64,000 bases of DNA, from assembly GCA_041749015.1 (NCBI GenBank), contig JBGTCD010000087.1:23285-87284 (forward strand), written 5' to 3'. Positions 10,153 through 17,208 of the stretch are shown in pieces. How positions within the stretch are numbered: position 1 is the stretch's first letter; every line of letters begins with the position of its first letter. Below the pieces are notes generated by a model, which was not told the DNA's origin, made no database searches, and saw only the letters and a program-made list of their open reading frames with translations. Made by a program: the position numbers and the translations under genes. Source of the DNA: JBGTCD01 sp041749015 (lineage in GTDB: Bacteria > Bacteroidota > Bacteroidia > Cytophagales > Cyclobacteriaceae).

Positions 10153-11160
10153 ATGAGAAAACAATTTAAAATTTATCCCCTGATCCTCTTATTAGGGATT
10201 TTGATGGCCTCCTGTGGAGAAGTCAAAAAGGGGGCAGAGGAGATTAGCAAGCCCGAGAAAGTGGTGGCGGTGCCGGTATTCAATGCGGATTCGGCCTTTA
10301 CCTTCATCCAAACACAGGTTGACTTTGGGCCGAGAGTGCCCAATACCGATGGGCATCGCGAAACAGCCGAATATCTGATCCGGAAATTTCGGGAGTATGG
10401 CGCGGCGGTGACTGTGCAGGAGTTTAAATCCCCTACGTTTGATGGAAATGAGCTGGAGCTAAAAAATATAATTGCCACCTACAACCCACAAATGCGCAAG
10501 CGGATCCTTCTTGCGGCCCATTGGGATACCCGCCCTTTCGCTGATAAAGATGATCCCGAAAAATGGCATAAGCCCATTGATGGGGCCAATGATGGCGGCA
10601 GTGGCGTAGGCGTGGTGCTTGAAGTAGCGCGGGCTTTTTCTGAAAAAGGATTACCTGAAGTTGGTGTAGACATCATTTTATTTGATGGAGAGGATTGGGG
10701 TGAGCTTGACGCAAAACAAGAAAATGTGCCCTTGCCGGAAGGATTATATTCCTGGTGGTGCTTGGGCTCTCAGTATTGGTCACTCAACAAGCATAAGCCT
10801 AATTACTCAGCCTATTACGGGATACTATTGGATATGGTGGGCGCCAAGGGCTCAAAATTTTATATGGAAGGCGCCTCTATGCGTTATGCCCCATCTGTGG
10901 TAGAGAAAGTCTGGGACGCGGCGGCTTCCCTCGGCTATGGCAATTATTTCATCAAAAGCAAAAAGCCGGAGATCACAGACGACCATATTTTTGTCAACGA
11001 ACTGGCGAGGATTCCTATGATCAATATTGTGCACTACGACCCCCAGCACGGCTATTTTGGGGATTACCACCACACCCTAAGCGATAATATGGACCTGATC
11101 AGTACGGAGCCCCTAAAGGCAGTTGGGCAAACCCTCCTTTACGTCATTTACCATGAGTGA
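10153..11160 (+). CDS. M28-family lipoprotein, probable type II glutaminyl cyclase
   Basis: 335 residues. A lipobox (LLGILMASC, Cys21) predicts a membrane-anchored, periplasm-facing protein. The metallopeptidase M28 fold is marked by HWD (H123, D125), Asp147 in GANDGGSG, FDGEDWGE (E180), DDH (276-278) and a late YHHTLSDN (H306/H307). The set AAHWDT - FDGED - DDH - HHTLSDN matches the mammalian-type glutaminyl-peptide cyclotransferases that Bacteroidetes carry as lipoproteins. These convert N-terminal Gln to pyroglutamate on exported proteins. That role fits the many secreted proteins in this window whose mature N-terminus is Gln. A plain aminopeptidase of the same family remains possible. It follows cysS by six bases. 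Confidence 0.8.
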   Translation: MRKQFKIYPLILLLGILMASCGEVKKGAEEISKPEKVVAVPVFNADSAFTFIQTQVDFGPRVPNTDGHRETAEYLIRKFREYGAAVTVQEFKSPTFDGNELELKNIIATYNPQMRKRILLAAHWDTRPFADKDDPEKWHKPIDGANDGGSGVGVVLEVARAFSEKGLPEVGVDIILFDGEDWGELDAKQENVPLPEGLYSWWCLGSQYWSLNKHKPNYSAYYGILLDMVGAKGSKFYMEGASMRYAPSVVEKVWDAAASLGYGNYFIKSKKPEITDDHIFVNELARIPMINIVHYDPQHGYFGDYHHTLSDNMDLISTEPLKAVGQTLLYVIYHE

Positions 11161-11213
11161 AGCAGTTAGGGTCAGTTTTACGCCCAGGATAAGGTGAAGT
11201 AAAAAAAATTTCC

Positions 11214-12302
11214 TTAAAAGGGTTCCTTAAACTTCATAATCCGCCGAAAAGACGCATCAATTCTTTCAGGAGTTATCTTGCCTTCTTTTACTAGGTCCTT
11301 GATGATCTTGTGGACCTTGTCAGCGGTGCGCTCCTGACTGCCATGGATATTGTTGGAGAATATAAGTACATCCAATCCCGCATTGATCCCCAACTCAATA
11401 GATTTTTCGAGTCCATAATGCTTGGTTATGGCGTGCATTTGCATATCATCAGAAAACACCACGCCATTAAAGCCCATCTCATCCCGAAGGAGGCCCTGTA
11501 CTATTTTTTTGGAAAGGGTAGAAGGCAGGCCTGAAGGGTCAAGGTTTTTATTGACCACATGGGCAGTCATGATGCCAGCCACATGGCCCGATTCAATGAG
11601 TTTTTTATAAGGTATCAGTTCTATTTCATCCCAGTTTGGTGTCACATCTGCCATGCCGAGATGCGTATCTTCCTTTGAACTGCCATGTCCGGGAAAATGC
11701 TTCATGACCGAATGCACCCGGCGATACCTGTGGGTCTCAATCCAAAGTTGATTATGAAGCGCCACTTCCTCAGGATCATCAGAAAAGGCACGGCCGTATT
11801 TGGCAATGATAGGATTATCAGGGTTGGTAGCCAGGTCAGCTACTGGTGCGAAGTTCAGATTGATACCAAGGGTGGCGAGGATACCTGCGGTAAGGTTTCC
11901 ATAAAATATGGTGCTATCGGGATTCAGACCCATCTCAGCGGCAGTGATGGTACCAGGAAATCCATATTTTGGCTTGAGCCTGTTGACCAATCCACCTTCC
12001 TGATCAATTGCAATAAGCAGAGGAATCCTTGTCTTCTGCTGGAGGGTCATGGACATTTTCAGTAGCTTACGATAGCTGTCAGTCGGGGAAATATTTTTTT
12101 CAAAAAAAATAACGCCACCCACCCTATCGTTGAGGAGGCCATCAATGGCAGGATCAAAAGGGTCGACACTGGTGCCATTCCAGCCGATCATGATCATCTG
12201 CCCAATTTTCAGATCGAGGCTATCAGCAGTCGACATGACCTGACTGCGACTGTGGGAAAAGAAAAAAAGGGATACCCCAATTAATATAACCAGTTGCTTC
12301 AT
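11214..12302 (-). CDS. Family 3 glycoside hydrolase, beta-N-acetylhexosaminidase (NagZ-like), secreted
   Basis: 362 residues from the ATG at 12302, chosen because it places a normal signal peptide at the N-terminus (MKQLVILIGVSLFFFSHSRS, then Gln). A longer in-frame start exists at 12323. The family 3 (beta/alpha)8 domain shows IDQEGG, the NagZ-type loop KHFPGHGSSKEDTH (acid/base His at about 206 and a second His at 214) and the nucleophile region FSDDMQMHA. NagZ-type enzymes remove GlcNAc from peptidoglycan fragments or related glycans. Because it is exported, this one would act in the periplasm or outside rather than in cytoplasmic muropeptide recycling. No second (C-terminal) family 3 domain is present. 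It is convergent with the cyclase gene. Confidence 0.88.
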   Translation of the reverse strand: MKQLVILIGVSLFFFSHSRSQVMSTADSLDLKIGQMIMIGWNGTSVDPFDPAIDGLLNDRVGGVIFFEKNISPTDSYRKLLKMSMTLQQKTRIPLLIAIDQEGGLVNRLKPKYGFPGTITAAEMGLNPDSTIFYGNLTAGILATLGINLNFAPVADLATNPDNPIIAKYGRAFSDDPEEVALHNQLWIETHRYRRVHSVMKHFPGHGSSKEDTHLGMADVTPNWDEIELIPYKKLIESGHVAGIMTAHVVNKNLDPSGLPSTLSKKIVQGLLRDEMGFNGVVFSDDMQMHAITKHYGLEKSIELGINAGLDVLIFSNNIHGSQERTADKVHKIIKDLVKEGKITPERIDASFRRIMKFKEPF

Positions 12303-12332
12303 CTGTTTATAATTTGTTTCCAATGGTCAGGC

Positions 12333-12349
12333 CTGCCTACCGCAGGCAG
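12333..12349. repeat. Short palindrome of the CTGCCT-AGGCAG family
   Basis: Perfect inverted repeat CTGCCT / AGGCAG with loop ACCGC, in the gap upstream of the glycosidase. A longer relative with the same arms lies at 52970-52989, inside a tRNA fragment. Two copies with identical arms and different loops suggest a small dispersed palindromic repeat. Confidence 0.55.
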
Positions 12350-12450
12350 TTGGAACCTCGCAAATATTATCATTCCTCTATGTGAGGATTGCGTCATGCT
12401 CGGTTTCATGCTTGCAATTTAGAATGGTTTATACAAATTTAGTGCTAGCC

Positions 12451-13746
12451 TTAGTTATTCTCAGCAAATTCTCTCAAAAGTGCGTCCATAAAGGGCCGTA
12501 CCTCCCCGGCACCGGCCTCATAATTATTGTTCATAAAACTAAAAACCAAAAGGCGTCCTTTTCGCGTTCGGATGAGACCGCTGAGATTGTGATGGTGCCA
12601 AAGGGTGCCGGTCTTTGCAAAAATGAAAGGATCCGTGCCGGTAAACCGGTCTTTGAGGGTACCATCTACCCCCCCATTGGGCAGCAGGTACAGGAGCCGG
12701 TCTTCACCGAGGAGCTTTAGGAGCAGGTCAACAGTGTGCACCATGTGTTCCGGAGTCACCAGATTATACCGGGACAATCCGGATCCGTCTACCCATACAA
12801 TTTTCCTTGGATTGCCGGCAAAAAACCGTCTTGTAGTATGTTTAATAGCTTTTTCCTGATTCAGGGTATCGCCTAGCGCGGCGGAGGCCATGATCAATAT
12901 CTGCTCAGCCAAGAAGTTATCACTATCCTTAAGCATTGGCTTGAGTAAAGAATCAAGGTGGTGGCCTCTGGTAGGGTACCAATCCCGGATGCCCGAGTCA
13001 GCAATTATGGTTACCGGCTTGCCAAGGGTGTCGCTCAGTAGAAGGGCCGATTTTTCCATGGAAGTGGTATAGGGGATGTTAATAGGGGCACCCCATTGGA
13101 TAAGGCCAGGATTGATGCGAAGAGAATCGGTGGTGAAAGCCCTTAAAAAAGCGGAAGAAAACAAAGTGTCAGCAATGAGATGGTGCTGAAAAAATCCCGG
13201 TGAAGCCTTTATAGCCTGATCAATGGAATCTCTGTACACCTGAAAAAGATTACCATAAAGCGGGAAGGCCGACCTTTCGGCGGAATAAGCATAGGAATAA
13301 TCTCCCCAAGCCCATCCGGGACCCAGAGCCTTTTCAGTCACGGAGCGATGGACCAGGTACACATTACCCTTGCGATTTCTTAAAAAGTTAAAGGATTCCT
13401 GAGCTGTAAACTTGGGATTTAAGGGTACCGGATTGCCGTACGGCCAAAGGATGAGGCTGTCACTTTTGTAGTAATACCAGTAATCCGGCACCCTTTCGGG
13501 CAGCATGGTGATCGCTGCCAGAGTGGTAAGCAATTTGACATTGGAGGCCGGAACAAAATATCGATCAGGATTATGAGCATAGAGGGTTTCCCCGGAATAA
13601 GGGTCGTAGATCATCAGGCCGGCATGGTGGCCAAAAAAGGTCTCCATATGGTCGATCCGGTCTTGAATGGCTGCATTTTGCATAGACCGACACCCTCCTG
13701 TGAGGAGTGCTATTACAGGGATAATACAAGCCCAGAGTAGTTTCAA
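12451..13746 (-). CDS. dacB: D-alanyl-D-alanine carboxypeptidase/endopeptidase, PBP4 family (S13)
   Basis: 431 residues with a lipobox (LLTGGC, Cys19). The three penicillin-binding motifs are in order: SxxK at 68-71 (SNVK), SxN at 275-277 (SDN) and KTG at 378-380. The long gap between the first two motifs is typical of class C low-molecular-weight PBPs (PBP4), which trim or cleave peptide crosslinks in the periplasm. It is co-directional with the glycosidase, separated by 128-148 bases that hold a short palindrome. The two products may share a role in wall turnover. Confidence 0.92.
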   Translation of the reverse strand: MKLLWACIIPVIALLTGGCRSMQNAAIQDRIDHMETFFGHHAGLMIYDPYSGETLYAHNPDRYFVPASNVKLLTTLAAITMLPERVPDYWYYYKSDSLILWPYGNPVPLNPKFTAQESFNFLRNRKGNVYLVHRSVTEKALGPGWAWGDYSYAYSAERSAFPLYGNLFQVYRDSIDQAIKASPGFFQHHLIADTLFSSAFLRAFTTDSLRINPGLIQWGAPINIPYTTSMEKSALLLSDTLGKPVTIIADSGIRDWYPTRGHHLDSLLKPMLKDSDNFLAEQILIMASAALGDTLNQEKAIKHTTRRFFAGNPRKIVWVDGSGLSRYNLVTPEHMVHTVDLLLKLLGEDRLLYLLPNGGVDGTLKDRFTGTDPFIFAKTGTLWHHHNLSGLIRTRKGRLLVFSFMNNNYEAGAGEVRPFMDALLREFAENN

Positions 13747-13804
13747 AATTAATAAGAGTTAATCCTTACGGACACCAAATTAAAAATTATTTGGGTACTA
13801 CCCA

Positions 13805-14314
13805 TCACAGGTATCGCTCCCTGAGAATTTTTTCATGATGCAGGGCATGTCCCGCAATAAAATACCCTAATATTTCAGCGGAAAGCACTAACCCATTGGC
13901 AGAACCTTTCTGCCGGAGCATTTCATCGGTAAATGAAGAAAAGAGGTCTATGGTAGAAGCCCTGAGATGGGCCATTTCATTGACCATTTCATGTAGCTTG
14001 CGGCTATTCGCATTGGCATTGGCCACATAATCATCCTGATCAAACCCCGGTAAAGGGTGGGTATCTCCCCGTGCAATATGCAAAGCCCGGAATGCCAGGA
14101 TCCGCTCGCAGTCGATCACGTGGCCGGCCACCTCTTTGATGGTCCATTTGCCCTCGGCGTAAGCATAGGAGCCTTTTGACTCCGGAATCTGTTTCAATAA
14201 TTCAATAAAAGAATCCCCGTATCCGATCAGCGCAGGGATTAGCGGCACCTCATTTACCGGTTTCAGGTACCGTTGCACCCAATCCGGGAGATGGGCAAAA
14301 TCGTCTTTATGCAT
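13805..14314 (-). CDS. DinB-family four-helix protein
   Basis: 169 residues of the DinB/YfiT superfamily. The recognisable pattern is WTIKEVAGHVIDCERILAFR near residues 53-72 and GHALHHEKILRERYL at the end. The His in GHVIDCE and the two in GHALHHE form the usual metal-binding triad. Members include thiol-dependent transferases such as bacillithiol or mycothiol S-transferases, but most are uncharacterised. It sits 58 bases upstream of dacB in the same direction. A second, more diverged family member lies at 62659-63195. Confidence 0.85.
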   Translation of the reverse strand: MHKDDFAHLPDWVQRYLKPVNEVPLIPALIGYGDSFIELLKQIPESKGSYAYAEGKWTIKEVAGHVIDCERILAFRALHIARGDTHPLPGFDQDDYVANANANSRKLHEMVNEMAHLRASTIDLFSSFTDEMLRQKGSANGLVLSAEILGYFIAGHALHHEKILRERYL

Positions 14315-14380
14315 GACAATTGATTTAAAAAACTCAAATTTAAACCCCTTTTCATCTAATTCATAGTGGTATCCCTTTCA

Positions 14381-14429
14381 GTCGCCCGCCTCCAGGCGAG
14401 TGACAAATATCCTTGAGGCATCTTGCCTC
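14381..14429. repeat. Two REP-like hairpins upstream of the transposase
   Basis: The first is an 11-bp imperfect inverted repeat at 14381-14404 with a CC loop (one mismatch, one wobble). The second is a perfect 6-bp hairpin GAGGCA-TCT-TGCCTC at 14415-14429. The second has the same 3-nt TCT loop as the REP hairpins nearer the transposase gene, which suggests decayed or divergent members of that family. Confidence 0.5.
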
Positions 14430-14481
14430 GTGGATCGACCCCAATTAGATAATATTGCCTACATGAGCCAGAGGCTATTCT

Positions 14482-14504
14482 GGTCTTAGCGTCTCGCTAA
14501 GACC
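14482..14504. repeat. REP hairpin, left of the transposase gene
   Basis: Perfect 10-bp inverted repeat GGTCTTAGCG / CGCTAAGACC with loop TCT. Reversed, it matches the consensus GGTC-K-TAGCG-AGA-CGCTA-M-GACC also seen right of the gene and at 53351. It lies 57 bases before the transposase ATG. Confidence 0.8.
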
Positions 14505-14560
14505 CTCTTTCCATTTATACTATAAAATCCGATTTTTCATATTTTTCTATATTTGTTTGA

Positions 14561-15109
14561 ATGGGCAGAAAATACACAATAAGGGATAATCGGCAATTAT
14601 ACTTTGTGACCTTTACAGTAGTTCATTGGATCGATATTTTCATCAGGGAGGAATATTGGAAAATCTTATACGATAGCATAAAATACTGTCAGACCAATAA
14701 AGGTCTTGAAGTATATGGGTACTGTATAATGCCTAGCCATATCCATATGATTATTGGTACAGAGACGGGAGTACTAACTGATATTATTCGCGATTTTAAA
14801 AGTTATACATCGCGCCATATTCGAAAAGAAATTGAAGGTAGCATGCAGGAAAGTAGGAGAAAGTGGCTCTTGAATCTATTTTATCAGGCTGGGAATCAAA
14901 ATAAAAGGAATAAGGATTTTCAATTCTGGCAACAACATAATCACCCGATTGAATTAGACAAAGATGAAATTTTGCAACAAAGATTGGATTACATTCACTT
15001 CAATCCTGTAGTGCAGGGATTGGTAGAAAAAGAAGAAGATTGGTTGCATAGCAGCGCAGGTGATTACTATGGTATCAGAATGGGTCAAATTGAGTTAATG
15101 TTTGTTTAG
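14561..15109 (+). CDS. REP-associated tyrosine transposase (RAYT, Y1 HUH family)
   Basis: 182 residues. The HUH motif is His60-Ile-His62 in MPSHIHMII, and the likely catalytic tyrosine is Tyr144 in YIHFNPV, the signature of the IS200-like REP-associated transposases. These single-stranded-DNA nucleases cut and join at REP hairpins in the cytoplasm and are usually domesticated rather than freely mobile. Hairpins of one family lie on both sides (14482-14504; 15119-15141 and 15163-15185), with one diverged copy 38 kb away at 53351. The gene is intact. Confidence 0.9.
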   Translation: MGRKYTIRDNRQLYFVTFTVVHWIDIFIREEYWKILYDSIKYCQTNKGLEVYGYCIMPSHIHMIIGTETGVLTDIIRDFKSYTSRHIRKEIEGSMQESRRKWLLNLFYQAGNQNKRNKDFQFWQQHNHPIELDKDEILQQRLDYIHFNPVVQGLVEKEEDWLHSSAGDYYGIRMGQIELMFV

Positions 15110-15118
15110 TATTGTTTA

Positions 15119-15185
15119 GGTCGTAGCGAGACGCTACGACCAGATACAAGTGTATGGGCTCTAGTCTTAGCGTCTCGCTAAGACT
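15119..15185. repeat. Pair of REP hairpins, right of the transposase gene
   Basis: Two perfect 10-bp hairpins in opposite loop orientation. 15119-15141 is GGTCGTAGCG-AGA-CGCTACGACC with the long arms, and 15163-15185 is AGTCTTAGCG-TCT-CGCTAAGACT. Paired inverted REPs of this kind are called BIMEs in other bacteria. The pair lies between the transposase stop and the convergent aminotransferase stop, so it may also end both transcripts. Confidence 0.8.
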
Positions 15186-15197
15186 CAATCTTCTAGA

Positions 15198-16373
15198 TCA
15201 ACTCACCCTACCCCCCACAAATTCAACAAATTTCCTGATTTCCTCTTCGGTATTATAGTAGTGGACCGAGGCTCTGATCCACTCGGGATGATGACTTGGG
15301 GATGATTCCAGCATCAAAGGATTGGCCTGTGATATGGAAACATTCATTTTAGCCTTGTAAAGCTTTTCCTTAAGCTGGGCAGCAGGCAGCTTTTCCGACT
15401 CAAAAGTCACAATCCCTGAGCGCAGGGTACCCAGGTCATTGACCTTGATCCCTGGTACGGCTTCAAGCGCCGCTCTCAACTTTTGGGCAAGGCCACTGAC
15501 CCGCTCCCATATTTGATTGATCCCAAGATGATTGGTATAATCGATGGCAGCCTTAAGTCCGGCTTTTCCGGCATAGCTGCTCTCCCAGGTTTCAAATCGT
15601 TTTCCTGAATCATGAAGGGCATAGTGATCATGGTCTTTAAGATAGGCGCTGTGCATATCGATCATCACCGGCTCCATGTTTAGGAGCCGCTCCTTTTTCA
15701 CATAAAGAAAGCCCGTGCCTCTTGGCCCACGGAGAAATTTGCGGCCGGTAGTGCTCAGGAAGTCACATTTAATCTTTTTGACATCCAAAGGATAATGCCC
15801 CACTGACTGACATGCATCAAGCAGATAAGGGATTTGATGTTTCTCGGCTATAGCGCCTATTTCTTCAGCAGGATTTACCAGGCCATTATTAGTGGGCATA
15901 TGCGTCAATGCGATCATTTTTACCTTATCGGTGATCAGCGCATGGAGGACCTCCGGGTTTGCTGTACCGTCTGTGTTTTCCGGGATCCACTGCATCCTGA
16001 TCCCTTTTCTTTTGGCAAGCTGCATGATTGCCAGACGGTTGCTGAGGTACTCATCTCTTGAGGCGAGTACGACATCACCCTTTTCGAATGTGAATGAATA
16101 AAAGGCCATATTCCATGCCGCAGTGGCATTCTCCACGAAAGCGATCTCTTTAGGATGGGCGTTGATGAGTTTTGCTGCACTTTCATAAAATCCATTCAAC
16201 ATGGCCTCCTCTTTTTCCATGGCCTCGTAGCCGCCGATATTGCGTTCCAATTCCAGATATCTGGTCACCGCATAGTACACCGGATCAGGCATGAGTGCGG
16301 CCCCTGCATTATTAAAATGGATCACCTTCCGGCAGGCAGGGGTGTCTTCTCTCAATTTTTCGATGTCCATCAT
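15198..16373 (-). CDS. Class V PLP-dependent aminotransferase (cysteine-desulfurase fold)
   Basis: 391 residues. Motifs are FNNAGAALMP at the N-terminus, LLDACQSVGHYP (the Asp that contacts the PLP ring nitrogen), and STTGRKFLRGPRGTGFLY, whose Lys should bind PLP. The family includes cysteine desulfurases, isopenicillin-N-epimerase-like proteins and C-S lyases of the EgtE type. No conserved cysteine loop typical of SufS is visible, so a desulfurase role is not supported. The start ATG overlaps the stop of the upstream lipoprotein gene by four bases (ATGA), so translation is probably coupled. Confidence 0.85.
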   Translation of the reverse strand: MMDIEKLREDTPACRKVIHFNNAGAALMPDPVYYAVTRYLELERNIGGYEAMEKEEAMLNGFYESAAKLINAHPKEIAFVENATAAWNMAFYSFTFEKGDVVLASRDEYLSNRLAIMQLAKRKGIRMQWIPENTDGTANPEVLHALITDKVKMIALTHMPTNNGLVNPAEEIGAIAEKHQIPYLLDACQSVGHYPLDVKKIKCDFLSTTGRKFLRGPRGTGFLYVKKERLLNMEPVMIDMHSAYLKDHDHYALHDSGKRFETWESSYAGKAGLKAAIDYTNHLGINQIWERVSGLAQKLRAALEAVPGIKVNDLGTLRSGIVTFESEKLPAAQLKEKLYKAKMNVSISQANPLMLESSPSHHPEWIRASVHYYNTEEEIRKFVEFVGGRVS

Positions 16374-17134
16374 AGATAGAGCAGCCCCCAGGTATGGTCG
16401 GTAAAGGCGATGTCAGGGATGGAATCAGGTACTGCGATTTCTGAGATCTGCCGCTGTCCGCGGTCACCCCCAAGAAGGAGCCCACCATAGGTGGCATACC
16501 CACCCCAGAGCGTGGTGAATCCCGGGGCATCATCATTGAAATTCCTAAAAAATCGCCACTGAGTGACTAAATTAGATTTCTTATCCACAAAGACCTCATA
16601 CCGGTTATCAGGGGTAACGCCTACTTCCCTAAAAGAAAGCCCAAGCACGTGAGCGGGCTCGCCGAGTTCGGTGGTATCTTCGCGGATGTACCTAAGCGTG
16701 ACGCCACTGTCTTTAAGTTTGAAAGGCATAAACAGCCAGTAGGCATCATTGATCCACATATTAATGGCCCTTTCTTGAAGGGAATCATTGGGCTCAAGGG
16801 TGGTGCCCCGATTGGAGTATTGTCCCGGACCTCCTTCAATATTGGTGATGAATACGGCCGTATCCTTAGTTTCAATGCGGATGTCACCAGTTTTTTTGTT
16901 CCAGAGATGCCTTCTTGCACCAAAAAAATCCCATTGGAAATACCGGGCTTCATCCCAGGCTTTACGGCCACCCATAGCTTCCATGACCTGATCGGCAATG
17001 GCTATGGCCAAAGAGTCAGAGCCCTCCAGGTCGAAACCTTCAGCGTGGGGGTTGCCGTAGGGTATTTCTTCAGAGGGCGGCTCTGAGCAGGCCAGGATGG
17101 CCAGGGGTAGGAGGAATATGATCAGTTTTTTCAT
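16370..17134 (-). CDS. Conserved lipoprotein of unknown function
   Basis: 254 residues with a lipobox (LAILAC, Cys16) followed by an acidic stretch (SEPPSEE) that may serve as a surface export signal in Bacteroidetes. The body has many aromatic residues and alternating strands (YFQWDFFGARRH, YEVFVDKKSNLVTQW) and looks like an all-beta fold of the LolA/LppX kind; that is an inference, not a match I can confirm. I recognise it as a conserved Bacteroidetes protein without known function. It overlaps the aminotransferase gene by four bases. Confidence 0.75.
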   Translation of the reverse strand: MKKLIIFLLPLAILACSEPPSEEIPYGNPHAEGFDLEGSDSLAIAIADQVMEAMGGRKAWDEARYFQWDFFGARRHLWNKKTGDIRIETKDTAVFITNIEGGPGQYSNRGTTLEPNDSLQERAINMWINDAYWLFMPFKLKDSGVTLRYIREDTTELGEPAHVLGLSFREVGVTPDNRYEVFVDKKSNLVTQWRFFRNFNDDAPGFTTLWGGYATYGGLLLGGDRGQRQISEIAVPDSIPDIAFTDHTWGLLYL

Positions 17135-17208
17135 GGTTCGGTCGTTTTAAAGTAAATAAACCGAAAATCGGGGAGAAATGGAATTTTTATGTGAAAAGGT
17201 ATCCTACG

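Noticed and set aside
16578..16586. Perfect DnaA box TTATCCACA
   Set aside because: It is isolated and lies inside the coding sequence of the lipoprotein gene (16370-17134); one such match is expected by chance in a window of this size.
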